Part shown: positions 46,138 through 56,493 of the stretch, piece after piece
How positions within the stretch are numbered: the first letter of the stretch is position 1
Layout of the letters: every line of letters starts with the position of its first letter
DNA from: Acinetobacter radioresistens DSM 6976 = NBRC 102413 = CIP 103788
GTDB lineage: Bacteria > Pseudomonadota > Gammaproteobacteria > Pseudomonadales > Moraxellaceae
NCBI RefSeq assembly: GCF_006757745.1
Contig: NZ_AP019740.1
Location: 2,232,001-2,296,000 of the forward strand
Direction: 5' to 3'
DNA length: 64,000 bases
The notes under the pieces: generated by a model
Seen by the model: the letters and a program-made list of their open reading frames with translations, nothing else
Database searches by the model: none
What the model was told of the DNA's origin: nothing
Program-made: the position numbers and the translations under genes

Positions 46138-46668
46138 TTACTTGAGTTGTTGCCACTCAATTACAGCTTGTGCATGGTTACCAATTAAGGTCCATTCACC
46201 ATCCATTACATTGAGCTGTAGTTGCATGGTTCGTTCACACAAGGCTTGTAACGCCTCAGTAGAAGCCTCAGAAATCTGCCATACTTCGACATTATCCAAA
46301 GTTTTTATCTTGCTGTTCTTTTTCCACCAGTCCGACACCTGGCTGCCATAGGCTATAATGGCGACCTGCTTGCAGCGTGAACTGGCTTTTTTAACTTTAT
46401 CTTCATCCGGACAGCCTACCTCAATCCATTTTTCCAATTGCCCCGTTAAGTCCTTTTGCCACAAGGCTGGCTCATTGGTCTCAAACAGGTCTTTGGTAAA
46501 CTCAAGCTGCTCATCAGCAAACCGAGCAAAAGCAGCAATACGTACCATCAAGCGTTCAATGGTTTCAGATGGATGCAAAGCCAGAGTCAGTTGATGGTCA
46601 CTGTACTGGTGTGTATCCATATTGGCAATATTCAGGTCTGCCTTATATATTGTTGCTTTTAACGCCAT
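46138..46668 (-). CDS. yaeQ: YaeQ family protein
   Basis: This 176-residue cytoplasmic protein of the YaeQ family has a PD-(D/E)XK-nuclease-like fold by family knowledge. The N-terminus MALKATIYKADLNIANMDTHQY and the segments HPSETIERLMVRIAAFARFA and WIEVGCPDEDKVKKAS are characteristic. The biochemical role is not established. It is monocistronic. Confidence 0.92.
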   Translation of the reverse strand: MALKATIYKADLNIANMDTHQYSDHQLTLALHPSETIERLMVRIAAFARFADEQLEFTKDLFETNEPALWQKDLTGQLEKWIEVGCPDEDKVKKASSRCKQVAIIAYGSQVSDWWKKNSKIKTLDNVEVWQISEASTEALQALCERTMQLQLNVMDGEWTLIGNHAQAVIEWQQLK

Positions 46669-46761
46669 AACGGTATCTTCATCATAAAAGTATAAATGGC
46701 GCCAAGCATAGCAAAAAAATAGGTCTATTTATTTTAAGTAATGGCCATCTCAAGGAAAATT

Positions 46762-47784
46762 TTAAATCTGGCTATTTTCCTCGGCTATATTTAACTGTGC
46801 AGCCAAAAGGCTCATCTCAAAATTTTCCCAATTACGATTTTCATCTGTAATTATCTCTATCCGGTTATCTATCCCTTCTTCACCTGACTTGTAATTCAGC
46901 TGTTGCGGATTGAAGTTAAAATAGATCCAGCCCTGATCAGTATTAAAGATCCCTTTGATTCTCAGCCAGTTTTCGGTTGTACAAAACAGATCCAGCAAAG
47001 CATAAAAATCAAATTGCCAGCGCTTAGGTAATTTCCAGCCCGCTACACTATAACCTTGTGCAGTTTCTACATAATGATAAGGTAACTTTTTAATTGGTTC
47101 TTCACTCAGCAGTGCTGTTTGTAAACGCTGTACTTTAAGCAAAGGCTGTAACTTGCGCTGTATACCCTGATACAGCAAATCAATTTCTGCCAGATCAAGC
47201 TGCCCCTGTTCGGCCATTATCCAGTCTTGGCCATAGGCCGCATATTCCTTTTTGAGCTGTTCTAAAGCCTCCCCATCAGCAAAACTCATCAGATCACCAT
47301 GTGAAACCACTATGATTTGTGCGGCTTTAAGCTGATCCTGATAAAGGTTTTGGCTTACCCACTCCTGTTCGTGTAAACGTGAACCATCCAGCACTGTCAC
47401 CAGAGCACGAACGGTAAGCGTCTGTTGCCAATGAGGCTCAGTAAGCTGTTCGAGTAACTGGGCCGGATGTCCAAGCCCAGTAGGTTCAATAAATAGCCGG
47501 TCTGGCTTGGTTTCAGATAACAGTCTTGAAAGAGCAATCTGCATAGGAAGCTGGCTGCTACAGCATAAACACCCTCCCAGCAGCTCCTTTATTGCGTACC
47601 CCTGCTGCTGAGGTAACAGTTGTTGGTCAACTCCGATCTGACCAAATTCGTTCATTAAAATAGCCCAGGTTTCATGCTTTGGTTTCTGCCTCAACAGATG
47701 TTGTAACAGTGTGGTTTTTCCTGCACCTAGAAAACCGGAAATAATGTGGGTTGGTATTGCGGCTGGTGTCTGAATCAACTTCAC
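46762..47784 (-). CDS. COG0523/CobW-family GTPase (metal chaperone)
   Basis: This 340-residue G3E GTPase is likely to insert or traffic zinc or another metal. The P-loop is GFLGAGKTT (17-25). The metal-binding CxCC motif is GCLCC with Cys72, Cys74 and Cys75, followed by EPTGLGHP. A C-terminal CobW domain covers about residues 225-325. No nitrile hydratase, cobalamin or clear zinc gene is nearby, and I saw no Zur box, so which metal it serves is open. Confidence 0.9.
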   Translation of the reverse strand: MKLIQTPAAIPTHIISGFLGAGKTTLLQHLLRQKPKHETWAILMNEFGQIGVDQQLLPQQQGYAIKELLGGCLCCSSQLPMQIALSRLLSETKPDRLFIEPTGLGHPAQLLEQLTEPHWQQTLTVRALVTVLDGSRLHEQEWVSQNLYQDQLKAAQIIVVSHGDLMSFADGEALEQLKKEYAAYGQDWIMAEQGQLDLAEIDLLYQGIQRKLQPLLKVQRLQTALLSEEPIKKLPYHYVETAQGYSVAGWKLPKRWQFDFYALLDLFCTTENWLRIKGIFNTDQGWIYFNFNPQQLNYKSGEEGIDNRIEIITDENRNWENFEMSLLAAQLNIAEENSQI

Positions 47785-48604
47785 GAAAATTACTCTGCTT
47801 AATGAAAATAGTAGACAAGGGATCTCAATTTTATACTGGTGACCTATTCATACCATAGGTTCAGTTTTTACTTGGACTTGCATTGAAATCTGAACATAAA
47901 CAAATTATTCAGGCTTAATCTTACTCTTATAAAGCTTGCGAAATCTTTTTAATTTAAGTTTTTACTTTTTAACTGCTCTCCGCCATGTATCTATTCAAAT
48001 AATCCTCTTTCAAATTTATTTTTCTTTACTATATACAGATGGAAAAATAATTTTCAAAAACACCGTACTACTGTTTTAAAATTCTGAACCATTCTATAGC
48101 TGTGTTTTGTTGACCAGATTTATGTGATTTTAAGAGTTTTAGGCTCATATTAAATATAAATGATGAACATAATAATTTTTATTTGCTTACATTTAAGATC
48201 AATTTTTAATCAATTTAATTTAAATATAGTTTATTTTCTCAAGATATAAGATTTTTACTGGATTTTTATAATAATTTTTAGAAAAATAAAGAAAGAACCT
48301 TAAATTAAGCAAATTATTGAATTGTTTAATAAATTTAATTTCTATGATTGTTAAATTTTATTGATTTATAAAAAATATAAGGAATAACCAATCATTGCTA
48401 TAAAAATATATCACCTCTATTGTGTATTTAGGTTAATTTATTGATCAAATATTAATCTAATTTACATGATTTTATACATTTTAGTATGATTTATCATTTA
48501 ATTTTTTACATTAAACTTACATTAAATCCTTAATTGTGTTTTGAGTGTAACCGTAAAGTTACGCTTTGTATGAATTATTGCAGGCTCAGAAAAGGGAACA
48601 TAGC
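47785..48604. other. Long AT-rich gap without genes
   Basis: About 820 bp of extremely AT-rich DNA, the longest gene-free stretch of the window. Homopolymer T and A runs and TTAATTT-like steps are frequent. A small hairpin GTGTAAC-CGTAAA-GTTACGC lies near 48546-48565. No protein-coding frame or RNA gene is convincing. It could attract H-NS-like proteins. Confidence 0.5.
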
Positions 48605-48697
48605 ATGACATCCAACCCAGAAGTCCTGAACATATACACTGTTGAGGGATATGTACTGGGTTCTTTATTGTTTACAAATAGAAGGATGCCAATATGA
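48605..48697 (+). CDS. Possible 30-residue leader peptide
   Basis: An ATG at 48605 with an AGGGA-like box about 10 nt upstream opens a 30-codon frame. Its TGA overlaps the next start as ATGA, an arrangement typical of translational coupling. The same DNA can fold into a two-part hairpin (48614-48662). The short length means chance cannot be excluded. Confidence 0.3.
   Translation: MTSNPEVLNIYTVEGYVLGSLLFTNRRMPI
48614..48662 (+). promoter_or_regulatory. Leader hairpin before the small secreted protein
   Basis: AACCCAG (48614-48620) pairs with CTGGGTT (48656-48662), and ACATAT (48630-48635) pairs with ATATGT (48649-48654), forming a stacked hairpin with a 9-nt bulge. It ends 31 nt before the small protein start. 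It may be an attenuator-like or stability element. Confidence 0.4.
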
Positions 48698-48924
48698 AAC
48701 TTGTTAAAACATTACTTGCTACTACTCTTGCTCTAACTGCTGCTACCAGCTTTGCTGCAACTGCTAAAGATCAGTCAGCTACTGAAGAAAAAGTGGTTGT
48801 TTCAACTCAGGAACAACCAACTGCTGCTGGTACAGAAAGTGCAGCTGCTCAACCTACAACTGCTCAGCCTGCATCTGAAAGTGCTGCTGAAGAAGCTAAA
48901 GATTCTGTTGCTCAGCCACAGTAA
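48694..48924 (+). CDS. Small exported low-complexity protein, Ala/Gln/Glu/Thr-rich
   Basis: I do not recognise this 76-residue protein. A perfect Sec signal peptide (KLVKTLLATTLALTAATSFA) is followed by about 55 residues composed almost only of Ala, Thr, Gln, Glu, Ser, Pro and Val, with no cysteine or aromatic residue. Such a tail should be disordered, acidic and soluble in the periplasm or outside. AAGGA precedes the ATG at a good distance. A long AT-rich region lies upstream and a strong terminator follows, so the gene is an independent unit that may be highly expressed. Confidence 0.75.
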   Translation: MKLVKTLLATTLALTAATSFAATAKDQSATEEKVVVSTQEQPTAAGTESAAAQPTTAQPASESAAEEAKDSVAQPQ

Positions 48925-48980
48925 TTTTATGTTTTAGTGACATCATTTTTTTAAAGCTGTATAAAAGTTTTAAAGAAATA

Positions 48981-49017
48981 GGTCAAGCCTTGCTGCGGCT
49001 TGGCCTTTTGCTTTTTA
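48981..49017 (+). terminator. Rho-independent terminator of the small exported protein
   Basis: A 9-bp stem GGTCAAGCC/GGCTTGGCC with a 7-nt loop is followed by two T tracts. Confidence 0.85.
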
Positions 49018-49062
49018 GTACATTATGATTGAAATATATTTATTTAAGTTTAAATAAGAGAT

Positions 49063-49090
49063 ATAAAAAATGATCGCCGGAGCGATCATC
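49063..49090 (-). terminator. Rho-independent terminator of the thioesterase gene
   Basis: A TGATCGC/GCGATCA stem with a CGGA loop (49071-49088) is followed on the minus strand by six T. Confidence 0.85.
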
Positions 49091-49106
49091 TGGTAAATAT
49101 ATTGGC

Positions 49107-49631
49107 TTAACTTGGGGATGTTGTCTTTTTATAAATACTGCAAGAAGGATGATGATGCTCTTGCAGGCGTAGCACCTTACGCTGTTCAGCAGCTTCAAAG
49201 CGGCAACGTTTCCAGTCATTGTTCAAATTCAGTGGTGGAACCTGACGTGGTTTACCCTGCTCATCTACGGCAACCATAGTAAAATAACAGCTATTGGTAT
49301 GGCGCACTGTACGCTTTTGAATATTCTGTGCTTCTACCCGTATGCCAATTTCCATTGAAGTACGGCCTACATGGTTTACGCTGGCCAGAAAAGTCACTAG
49401 CTCACCAACATGAATGGGTTCTTTAAAATTTACCTTATCTACAGACAGCGTCACCACATAACTTCCTGAATAGCGGCTGGCACAAGCATATGCCACCTGA
49501 TCCAGTAGCTTCAGAATCGTTCCTCCGTGGACATTACCCGAAAAGTTAGCCATATCAGGCGTCATCAGGACAGACATTGTAAGTTCAGATTGATCATCTG
49601 TAGCAGGAACGACTTGATCTAATGGTGACAT
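49107..49631 (-). CDS. Acyl-CoA thioesterase, hotdog fold (YciA-like)
   Basis: It hydrolyses acyl-CoA esters to free acid and CoA. The 174 residues form one hotdog domain with the active-site helix NVHGGTILKLLDQVAYACASRYSG, in which the Asn-His-Gly-Gly and Asp residues are conserved in the YciA/BFIT class. The strand segment VDKVNFKEPIHVGELVTF follows. The last 30 residues, including EHHHPSCS, are extra. It is monocistronic. Confidence 0.9.
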   Translation of the reverse strand: MSPLDQVVPATDDQSELTMSVLMTPDMANFSGNVHGGTILKLLDQVAYACASRYSGSYVVTLSVDKVNFKEPIHVGELVTFLASVNHVGRTSMEIGIRVEAQNIQKRTVRHTNSCYFTMVAVDEQGKPRQVPPLNLNNDWKRCRFEAAEQRKVLRLQEHHHPSCSIYKKTTSPS

Positions 49632-49799
49632 TGTCTCTTTGTCTCATCTATAACTGGGATATTTAAGGGACATTATTATATCGCTTTTCACTGAAAAAAC
49701 ATGTTCAAAGCGGCAAATCACCTGTAACAATAAAATAAGTTATTTAGAAACATATTAATAGAAGCTTTAAGGCTTTTAATGAGTACATCTGCCTGAATA

Positions 49800-49828
49800 G
49801 AAAGGCCGGCAGATGCCGGCTTTTGTTT
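49800..49828. terminator. Hairpin terminator after betA
   Basis: A GCCGGC-AGAT-GCCGGC hairpin lies just past the betA stop. The flanking T run on the minus strand is short. Confidence 0.6.
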
Positions 49829-51482
49829 AACTTGCCCGATAAAATGGGGCTTGTGATTTGGGTAAAGAGGGCCGGTTACGAATCCGGTCAGCCAGTTTTT
49901 CTGCAATCATGATGGTGGTTGCATTCAGATTCCCAGTCATAATTACGGGCATGATAGACGCATCAACTACTCTTAAACCATTTATGCCGTGAACACGGCC
50001 CTGACCATCAACTACAGCCATATCATCTTCACCCATTTTACAGCTACAGGAGGGATGATAAGCTGTTTCTGCATGATTACGCACAAATTCATCCAGTTCA
50101 GCATCAGATTGTAAGTTTTTACCCGGGCTAATCTCCTCCCCACGATATGCATCTAATGCGGGCTGATGCATAATTTCTCGGGTGATACGGATTGCATCAC
50201 GAAATTCTCGCCAGTCCTGCTCAGTACTCATGTAATTGAACAGGATACTCGGATGCTCAAATGGGTCTCTGGATTTAAGCTTGATCCGGCCCCGTGAAGG
50301 TGAACGCATAGAACCAACATGGGCCTGAAAGCCATGTTCTTTCACCGGATTAGAACCATTATAGTTAATGGCAACCGGCAAGAAATGATACTGGATATTG
50401 GGCCATGTAAATTCATCTGAACTGCGAATGAAACCACCTGCTTCAAACTGATTGCTGGCTCCAATACCTTTTCCTAAAAACAGCCACTCGACACCAATTG
50501 CCGGCTGATTATGCCACTTTAACGCAGGATAAAGTGAGACCGGTTTTTTGCATCTGTATTGCAGGTACATTTCCAGATGGTCCTGCAAGTTCTCGCCCAC
50601 CCCAGGCAAGTCATGTAATACCGGTATATCCATTGACTTCAAAAAAGTACTTTGTCCGATGCCTGAGCGCTGTAAGATTTGCGGTGAAGCAATAGCTCCT
50701 GCACACAGTAACACTTCATTTCTAGCATATACCTGATGTAGTTGAGCAGTATTTGCACCTTGAATATATTCAACGCCAATAGCACGTTTGCCCTGAAATA
50801 AGATTTTGTTAGTCGTGGCATGAGTCAGGATCGTGAGGTTCGAACGGCCCTTCGCCATATCCAGGTAGCCACGCGCTGTACTGGAACGTCGGCCTTGCGG
50901 TGTTACAGTACGATCCATAGGGCCAAAACCTTCCTGCTGGTAGCCGTTCAAATCATCAGTACGTGGATAACCAGCCTGTACCCCTGCCTCAACCATAGCA
51001 TGAAATAACTCATTATTGCCCTGTTTAGGGGTGGCTACAGAAACGGGACCCGAATCTCCATGATAATCATTGCCACCAATATCACGTGTCTCTGCTTTTT
51101 TATAGTAGGGCAGACAGTCAGCATAGCTCCAGTCTTCTAAACCTTTAAAGCTGGCCCACTGTTCCAGATCCATGGCATTACCCCGGATATAACACATGCC
51201 ATTAATAAGTGAAGAGCCACCTAGACCTTTACCGCGGCCACATTCCATACGGCGGTTATTCATATGAGGCTCAGGGTCAGTCTGATAAGCCCAGTTGTAA
51301 CGACGACCCTGCAAAGGATAAGCCAGAGCAGCCGGCATCTGGGTACGAAAATCCAGACGGTGATCCGGTCCACCTGCCTCTAGCAAAAGAACACTGGTCT
51401 GCGCATCTTCAGTTAAGCGTGCTGCCAGTACGTTACCTGCGGAGCCGGCACCGATAATGATGTAGTCATATTTTTTCTGCAC
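49827..51482 (-). CDS. betA: Choline dehydrogenase
   Basis: This FAD-dependent GMC oxidoreductase oxidises choline to betaine aldehyde at the membrane. Its 551 residues are typical. The FAD-binding GxGxxG segment is [16 protein letters not shown] near residue 7, with GMC signatures near [19 protein letters not shown] and [15 protein letters not shown]. The C-terminal active-site stretch HPSCSCKMG carries the catalytic histidine. It is last in betIBA, 15 nt after betB. Confidence 0.96.
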   Translation of the reverse strand: MQKKYDYIIIGAGSAGNVLAARLTEDAQTSVLLLEAGGPDHRLDFRTQMPAALAYPLQGRRYNWAYQTDPEPHMNNRRMECGRGKGLGGSSLINGMCYIRGNAMDLEQWASFKGLEDWSYADCLPYYKKAETRDIGGNDYHGDSGPVSVATPKQGNNELFHAMVEAGVQAGYPRTDDLNGYQQEGFGPMDRTVTPQGRRSSTARGYLDMAKGRSNLTILTHATTNKILFQGKRAIGVEYIQGANTAQLHQVYARNEVLLCAGAIASPQILQRSGIGQSTFLKSMDIPVLHDLPGVGENLQDHLEMYLQYRCKKPVSLYPALKWHNQPAIGVEWLFLGKGIGASNQFEAGGFIRSSDEFTWPNIQYHFLPVAINYNGSNPVKEHGFQAHVGSMRSPSRGRIKLKSRDPFEHPSILFNYMSTEQDWREFRDAIRITREIMHQPALDAYRGEEISPGKNLQSDAELDEFVRNHAETAYHPSCSCKMGEDDMAVVDGQGRVHGINGLRVVDASIMPVIMTGNLNATTIMIAEKLADRIRNRPSLPKSQAPFYRAS

Positions 51483-51497
51483 AGTATCCTCTCCTGA

Positions 51498-52973
51498 TCA
51501 GGCTTTGAAAATAGACTGAAATGGTTGCAGTTCTACCTGTACCGATTTGAGCTGGGTATAATTTTGCAGGGTCTGGATACCATTCTCACGGCCTACACCA
51601 GACTGTTTGTATCCTCCAACAGGCATTTGTGCAGGCGATTCTCCCCACGTATTGATCCAGCAGATTCCGGCTTCAAGTTGATGAATCATTCGATGTGCCT
51701 GTGCCAGATCTGAACTTACTACTCCCGCGGCAAGTCCGTAATGGGTATCGTTAGCGCGCTGAATGACTTCTTCTTCATTCTCATAATTCAAGATACTCAT
51801 GACCGGCCCGAAAATTTCCTGCTGCACAACCTCCATCTCGTCATGACAGTCAGTAAAAATAGTGGGTGCAACGAAAGCACCTTTGGCCAGTTCATTTGCA
51901 GTAAGCCGATGCCCCCCAGTTAATACACGTGCACCCTGCTGCTTACCGCGCTCAATAAAGTCCAAGACTTTCTGCATATGAGGAAAACTGGCAAGCGGAC
52001 CAAAATTGGTATCAGGTTTCAAGGGATCTCCTATCCGGATATATGGAATCCGCTCCAGAAGCTTTGTTTCAAAAGCTGACTGTAACTTTTTAGGAATAAA
52101 TACCCGAGTACCGTTAGTACACACCTGACCTGAACTGAAAAAGTTTGCCATCATCGCGATATCGGCAGCCAGATTCAGATCGGCATTTTCACAAATAATC
52201 AGAGGTGATTTCCCACCCAGTTCCATCGTTACATCTTTTAAAGAAGAACCTGCTGCTGATGCCATAACTTTCTTGCCGGTTTCTACCCCACCGGTAAACG
52301 AGATTTTCTGAATATCAGGATGTTCCGTCAGATACTGCCCGATTTCTCCCGCACCAGTTACAACATTAAAGACACCGGCTGGCACGCCAGCCTCAGTATA
52401 AATTTCAGCCAGTTTCAGGGTCGTCAGTGGTGTAGTTTCACTGGCCTTAAATACCATTGCATTTCCGGCAGCTAAAGCTGGGGCAGATTTCCATAAGGCA
52501 ATCTGAATTGGATAATTCCAAGCCCCAATCCCTGCTACCACCCCTAATGGTTCACGGCGGGTGTAGGCAAATGAACCCTCACGCAATGGAATCTGCTGCC
52601 CTTCAAGCATCGGTAAAATTCCAGCATAATATTCAAGTACATCAGCTCCAGTCACGATATCGACCGTTGAAGTTTCACTATATGCCTTGCCACTGTCGAG
52701 GCTCTCAAGCACTGCAAGCTCATCATTACGTTCACGTAAGATGCTGACTGCTCTTGCCAAAATACGTGAACGTTCAATCAAGCTCATAGCTGCCCAGATT
52801 TTCTGACCGTTTTGTGCAGAAACAACTGCCCGGTCAATATCATCTTTGGTACAGACTTGAACCTCTGCCAGAACTTCACCATTGGCCGGGTTAATGGTCT
52901 TAAAAACATCAGGAGAAGAACTGTCTGTAAATTGTCCGTGGATGTATGGACGTTGCAGATTGAACTTCGACAT
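51498..52973 (-). CDS. betB: Betaine aldehyde dehydrogenase
   Basis: It oxidises betaine aldehyde to glycine betaine with NAD(P)+. From the ATG at 52973, with AAGGAG eight bases upstream, the protein has 491 residues. The upstream extension of the frame overlaps betI and is discarded. The general base Glu lies in [11 protein letters not shown] and the catalytic Cys in [15 protein letters not shown]. It is the middle gene of betIBA, 25 nt after betI. Confidence 0.96.
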   Translation of the reverse strand: MSKFNLQRPYIHGQFTDSSSPDVFKTINPANGEVLAEVQVCTKDDIDRAVVSAQNGQKIWAAMSLIERSRILARAVSILRERNDELAVLESLDSGKAYSETSTVDIVTGADVLEYYAGILPMLEGQQIPLREGSFAYTRREPLGVVAGIGAWNYPIQIALWKSAPALAAGNAMVFKASETTPLTTLKLAEIYTEAGVPAGVFNVVTGAGEIGQYLTEHPDIQKISFTGGVETGKKVMASAAGSSLKDVTMELGGKSPLIICENADLNLAADIAMMANFFSSGQVCTNGTRVFIPKKLQSAFETKLLERIPYIRIGDPLKPDTNFGPLASFPHMQKVLDFIERGKQQGARVLTGGHRLTANELAKGAFVAPTIFTDCHDEMEVVQQEIFGPVMSILNYENEEEVIQRANDTHYGLAAGVVSSDLAQAHRMIHQLEAGICWINTWGESPAQMPVGGYKQSGVGRENGIQTLQNYTQLKSVQVELQPFQSIFKA

Positions 52974-52998
52974 GAGAAATCTCCTTTTGTTGTGATTC

Positions 52999-53580
52999 TT
53001 AATATACAAGCTTGTGATCGATGTATTGCTCACAGATCCGGATGGTTTCATCGATCCTGAGCGGTGTCTGGCTTAATGCGCCGCGTAACCAAAAACCATC
53101 GATCAGTGCAGCAAGTCCGAGAGCTGCATCTTCGGCCTGTTTTTCATCCAGACACTTGCAAAATTCGTGTTTAAGGCTGGAATACAGCCATTGCTCATTG
53201 ACTTGCTGTAATTCATGTAAATCCGGTTGATATAAGCTAACCGACCAAAAAGCCAGCCAGGTTTTCATGGCAGCCTGATTTATCTGTGAGGGCGAAAAAT
53301 TGCCCCGCACAATGGCCATAAGCCGGGCTTTGGGAGAAGCTTCTGTCTGGCTTAATGCCTGTGCCACTGCAGTTTCCAGCTGCGCCAGCAAATACTGCAT
53401 GGTGGCAAAAATAAGACCATGCTTGTCTTTAAAGTAATGACTGATAATACCGGTCGATACACCTGCTCTTTTGGCAATCTGGGAGATTGAAGCCTCAGCA
53501 AGGCCTAACTCGTTAATAGCTTCCAGTGTGGCATCAATCAGTTGTTGGCGACGAATCGGTTGCATTCCAACTTTAGGCAT
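52999..53580 (-). CDS. betI: TetR-family repressor BetI
   Basis: This choline-sensing repressor of the bet genes has 193 residues. The N-terminus [22 protein letters not shown] and the helix-turn-helix [22 protein letters not shown] are nearly diagnostic of BetI. It opens the betIBA operon and is divergent from betT. A 14-bp palindrome in the spacer is its likely operator. Confidence 0.96.
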   Translation of the reverse strand: MPKVGMQPIRRQQLIDATLEAINELGLAEASISQIAKRAGVSTGIISHYFKDKHGLIFATMQYLLAQLETAVAQALSQTEASPKARLMAIVRGNFSPSQINQAAMKTWLAFWSVSLYQPDLHELQQVNEQWLYSSLKHEFCKCLDEKQAEDAALGLAALIDGFWLRGALSQTPLRIDETIRICEQYIDHKLVY

Positions 53581-53641
53581 CGGTCTTATCTTCCAAAATA
53601 CAGAACAAATGTGAACTGCTACATATTTTATCTTTATTTTT

Positions 53642-53655
53642 ATTGAACGTTCAAT
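53642..53655. promoter_or_regulatory. BetI operator palindrome
   Basis: ATTGAACGTTCAAT is a perfect 14-bp palindrome in the 235-bp spacer between betI and betT. It agrees with BetI-type operator sequences as I remember them. Position suggests control of both directions. Confidence 0.75.
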
Positions 53656-53815
53656 TAAAAAAACCTATAGTTTTATAGCAAAGATGTACAGCACACTTTA
53701 TTTTTGGACTCGTTGTAGCTTTAAAACCAAGCTATTTACTTAAAAAAACTGTTTAAAAAAGAATAAAGTGTACTGTAAATCCGAAATTTACATATTCTTT
53801 GGAATCTCGAGATTT

Positions 53816-55855
53816 ATGGCGAATAAAACAGTCGGGCAGCCGAGGGACAGCCTGAACAAGGTGGTCTTTTACGTTTCTGCTTCACTCATTCTACTGTTCT
53901 CTACTATTACTATTTTATTTAATGAACAGGCAAATTATGTTATTACAGCTGTACTAAATTGGGTATCCAGTACATTTAGCTGGTATTACCTCCTCGCAGC
54001 TACCTTGTATATGGTCTTTGTTATTTTTATTGCCTGTTCACGTTATGGCAATATTAAACTTGGACCCAAGCATTCAAAGCCGGAATTCAGTCTGCTCAGC
54101 TGGTCAGCAATGCTGTTCTCTGCCGGAATCGGTATCGATCTGATGTTTTTTTCAGTGGCTGAACCACTGTCACACTATATTAATCCACCAGTAGGTACGG
54201 GCGAAACTTATGCAGCTGCGCGGCAGAGTATGGTCTGGACCATGTTTCACTATGGCTTGACTGGCTGGTGTATGTATGCCCTGATCGGTATGTCACTGGC
54301 TTATTTCAGCTATCGCTATAATTTGCCTTTAACCATTCGTTCTGCGCTTTATCCCATCTTTGGTAAAAGAATTAATGGTGCCTTGGGTCATACGGTCGAT
54401 ACGGCTGCGGTACTGGGAACAATTTTTGGTATAGCTACCACTTGTGGTATTGGTGTTGTACAGCTTAACTATGGCTTACACGTACTTCTTGGCCTGCCAG
54501 AGAATTTATGGGTCCAAACTCTGCTAATTCTAGTGGCTGTAATTATCTGTATTATCTCGGTCACGTCTGGTGTAAATAAAGGTTTGCGGATACTTTCCGA
54601 AGTCAACATTTATGTGTCAGTGGGTTTGCTTATTTTTATATTGCTGTTGGGCAATACCCAGTTCCTGCTGAATGCCCTAATTCAAAATTTCGGCGATTAT
54701 CTTAGCCAGTTTCCAAAACTTACTTTGGAGAGTTTTGCCTTTGAACAGCCAACAGAGTGGATGCAGAGCTGGACACTGTTTTTCTGGGCTTGGTGGGTGG
54801 CATGGTCTCCTTTTGTAGGTCTGTTTCTGGCACGTATTTCTCGAGGGCGCACCATTCGTGAATTCGTCTGTGGCACCCTGATCATTCCTTTGCTGTTTAC
54901 CATGACTTGGCTATCTATCTTTGGTAACAGCGCCCTTCATAGTGTAATTTTTGAAGGCAATATTCAGCTTGCCGAGACAGTAATTGCCAACCCGGCCCAT
55001 GGTTTTTATGATTTGCTGGCCCAGTATCCGGGCTTTCCATTTATTGCTTCAGTGGCCACTATTACTGGTCTCTTGTTCTATGTGACTTCAGCCGATTCAG
55101 GGGCGCTGGTGCTGGGGAACTTTACAACGAAATTTACCCACATTGACCATGATTCACCCCGCTGGCTCAGCATTTTCTGGTCAGTTGCGATTGGCCTGCT
55201 TACACTGGCAATGCTGATGGCAAACGGTATTACAGCCCTACAAAATGCCACTATTATTATGGGACTACCCTTTAGCTTTGTAATTTTTCTGGTTATGGCC
55301 GGTTTATATAAATCATTACGTCTGGAAGATTTCCGGCAAGCCAGTACCAGTATGAACGCCGCTCCTGTGGTGGGCAATGTCGATATTTTTAACTGGAAAA
55401 AACGTCTGAACCGGGTTATGCACCATCCGGGAACTACCGAAACCAAGCGTATGCTGGATGAGGTCTGTTTGCCCGCCATGCAGGCTGTAGCAGATGAACT
55501 GATGAAACGGGGTGTTGAAGCCAGTGTAGAACAAAAACTGCTTGAAGATGAACTGCCGCTTTATCATCTGGATATTATTATTCATTTAGAACAGGAACAG
55601 AATTTTATTTATCAGATCTGGCCGATACGCTACATCACACCCAACTTTAGTGAACGTGGCAAACGTGGTAAACGCCACTATTACCGTCTGGAAAGCTATC
55701 TCTATGAAGGCTCCCAAGGAAATGACCTGGTTGGTTACAGTCGCGAACAGGTGATTAACGATATTCTGGATAAATATGAACGTCATATGATGTTCCTGCA
55801 CATTAACCGGATTAGTCCGGGTACACGGCCACTTTTCCCAGATCCAGATGCTTAA
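53816..55855 (+). CDS. betT: Choline transporter, BCCT family
   Basis: This inner-membrane choline:H+ or Na+ symporter feeds the BetAB pathway. The 12-helix BCCT core shows MFFSVAEPLSHYINPP and the substrate-site helix FFWAWWVAWSPFVGLFLARISRGRTIREF. A long cytoplasmic C-terminal tail of about 170 residues (after about residue 510) is the osmo-sensing type of extension found in BetT. I start at the ATG at 53816 (679 residues) and not the upstream frame opening. It is divergent from betIBA and 11 nt before marC. Confidence 0.95.
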   Translation: MANKTVGQPRDSLNKVVFYVSASLILLFSTITILFNEQANYVITAVLNWVSSTFSWYYLLAATLYMVFVIFIACSRYGNIKLGPKHSKPEFSLLSWSAMLFSAGIGIDLMFFSVAEPLSHYINPPVGTGETYAAARQSMVWTMFHYGLTGWCMYALIGMSLAYFSYRYNLPLTIRSALYPIFGKRINGALGHTVDTAAVLGTIFGIATTCGIGVVQLNYGLHVLLGLPENLWVQTLLILVAVIICIISVTSGVNKGLRILSEVNIYVSVGLLIFILLLGNTQFLLNALIQNFGDYLSQFPKLTLESFAFEQPTEWMQSWTLFFWAWWVAWSPFVGLFLARISRGRTIREFVCGTLIIPLLFTMTWLSIFGNSALHSVIFEGNIQLAETVIANPAHGFYDLLAQYPGFPFIASVATITGLLFYVTSADSGALVLGNFTTKFTHIDHDSPRWLSIFWSVAIGLLTLAMLMANGITALQNATIIMGLPFSFVIFLVMAGLYKSLRLEDFRQASTSMNAAPVVGNVDIFNWKKRLNRVMHHPGTTETKRMLDEVCLPAMQAVADELMKRGVEASVEQKLLEDELPLYHLDIIIHLEQEQNFIYQIWPIRYITPNFSERGKRGKRHYYRLESYLYEGSQGNDLVGYSREQVINDILDKYERHMMFLHINRISPGTRPLFPDPDA

Positions 55856-55866
55856 ACTCAATACGG

Positions 55867-56493
55867 ATGACTCCAATGAACCCAGATGCAATCCATTCAT
55901 TTGCCCTGTTCTTTTCACTGCTCAATCCTTTCCTGATGAGCATTTATATGCTGGGAATTATCCGCACCTCTGAGGCAAAAACGTTTAATACAGCGCTGAT
56001 TACAGGCAGTCTGATCAGTTTCATGGTTTTTCTGCTTTTTGCCTGGGGTGGTGAAACGGTATTTAACCAGTACCTACATGTGCGTTTTGAATCTTTCCAG
56101 ATTTTTGGTGGCCTGATCTTCTTAGTAATTGGCTATCGGTATGTTTTTGAAGGTGCAGAAACTATCGGCGTTATGCGTGGAGCACCCGAGCATTTGGCCG
56201 GCACAATTGCCATGCCCTTTATGATCGGGCCAGGGACCATCAGTGCAGCAGTCATTACCGGTATGAAAATGTCTATACTAGAGACAGCGGCAGTCATTGC
56301 ATTTACCCTGTTACTTAGTTGTAGCCTGCTGATCCTGATGAAATATGCACATGATCATTTACAGAAACGCTCGACCCGTTATGTAGATATGTACACTGCA
56401 ATTGTCGGACGGCTGGCTGCCTTACTCATTGGTACAATTGCAATTGATATGGTGATTACTGGTGTAGTAGGAATCTGGACAGACATGGTTTAA
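55867..56493 (+). CDS. MarC-family integral membrane protein
   Basis: This 208-residue protein has six helices of the MarC/UPF0056 family, with function unknown despite the name. The segments FALFFSLLNPFLMSIYMLGI, GGLIFLVIGYRY and GTIAMPFMIGPGTISAAVITG are conserved in the family. It begins 11 nt after betT on the same strand, so the two are likely co-transcribed. An alternative ATG three codons later is possible. Confidence 0.9.
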   Translation: MTPMNPDAIHSFALFFSLLNPFLMSIYMLGIIRTSEAKTFNTALITGSLISFMVFLLFAWGGETVFNQYLHVRFESFQIFGGLIFLVIGYRYVFEGAETIGVMRGAPEHLAGTIAMPFMIGPGTISAAVITGMKMSILETAAVIAFTLLLSCSLLILMKYAHDHLQKRSTRYVDMYTAIVGRLAALLIGTIAIDMVITGVVGIWTDMV

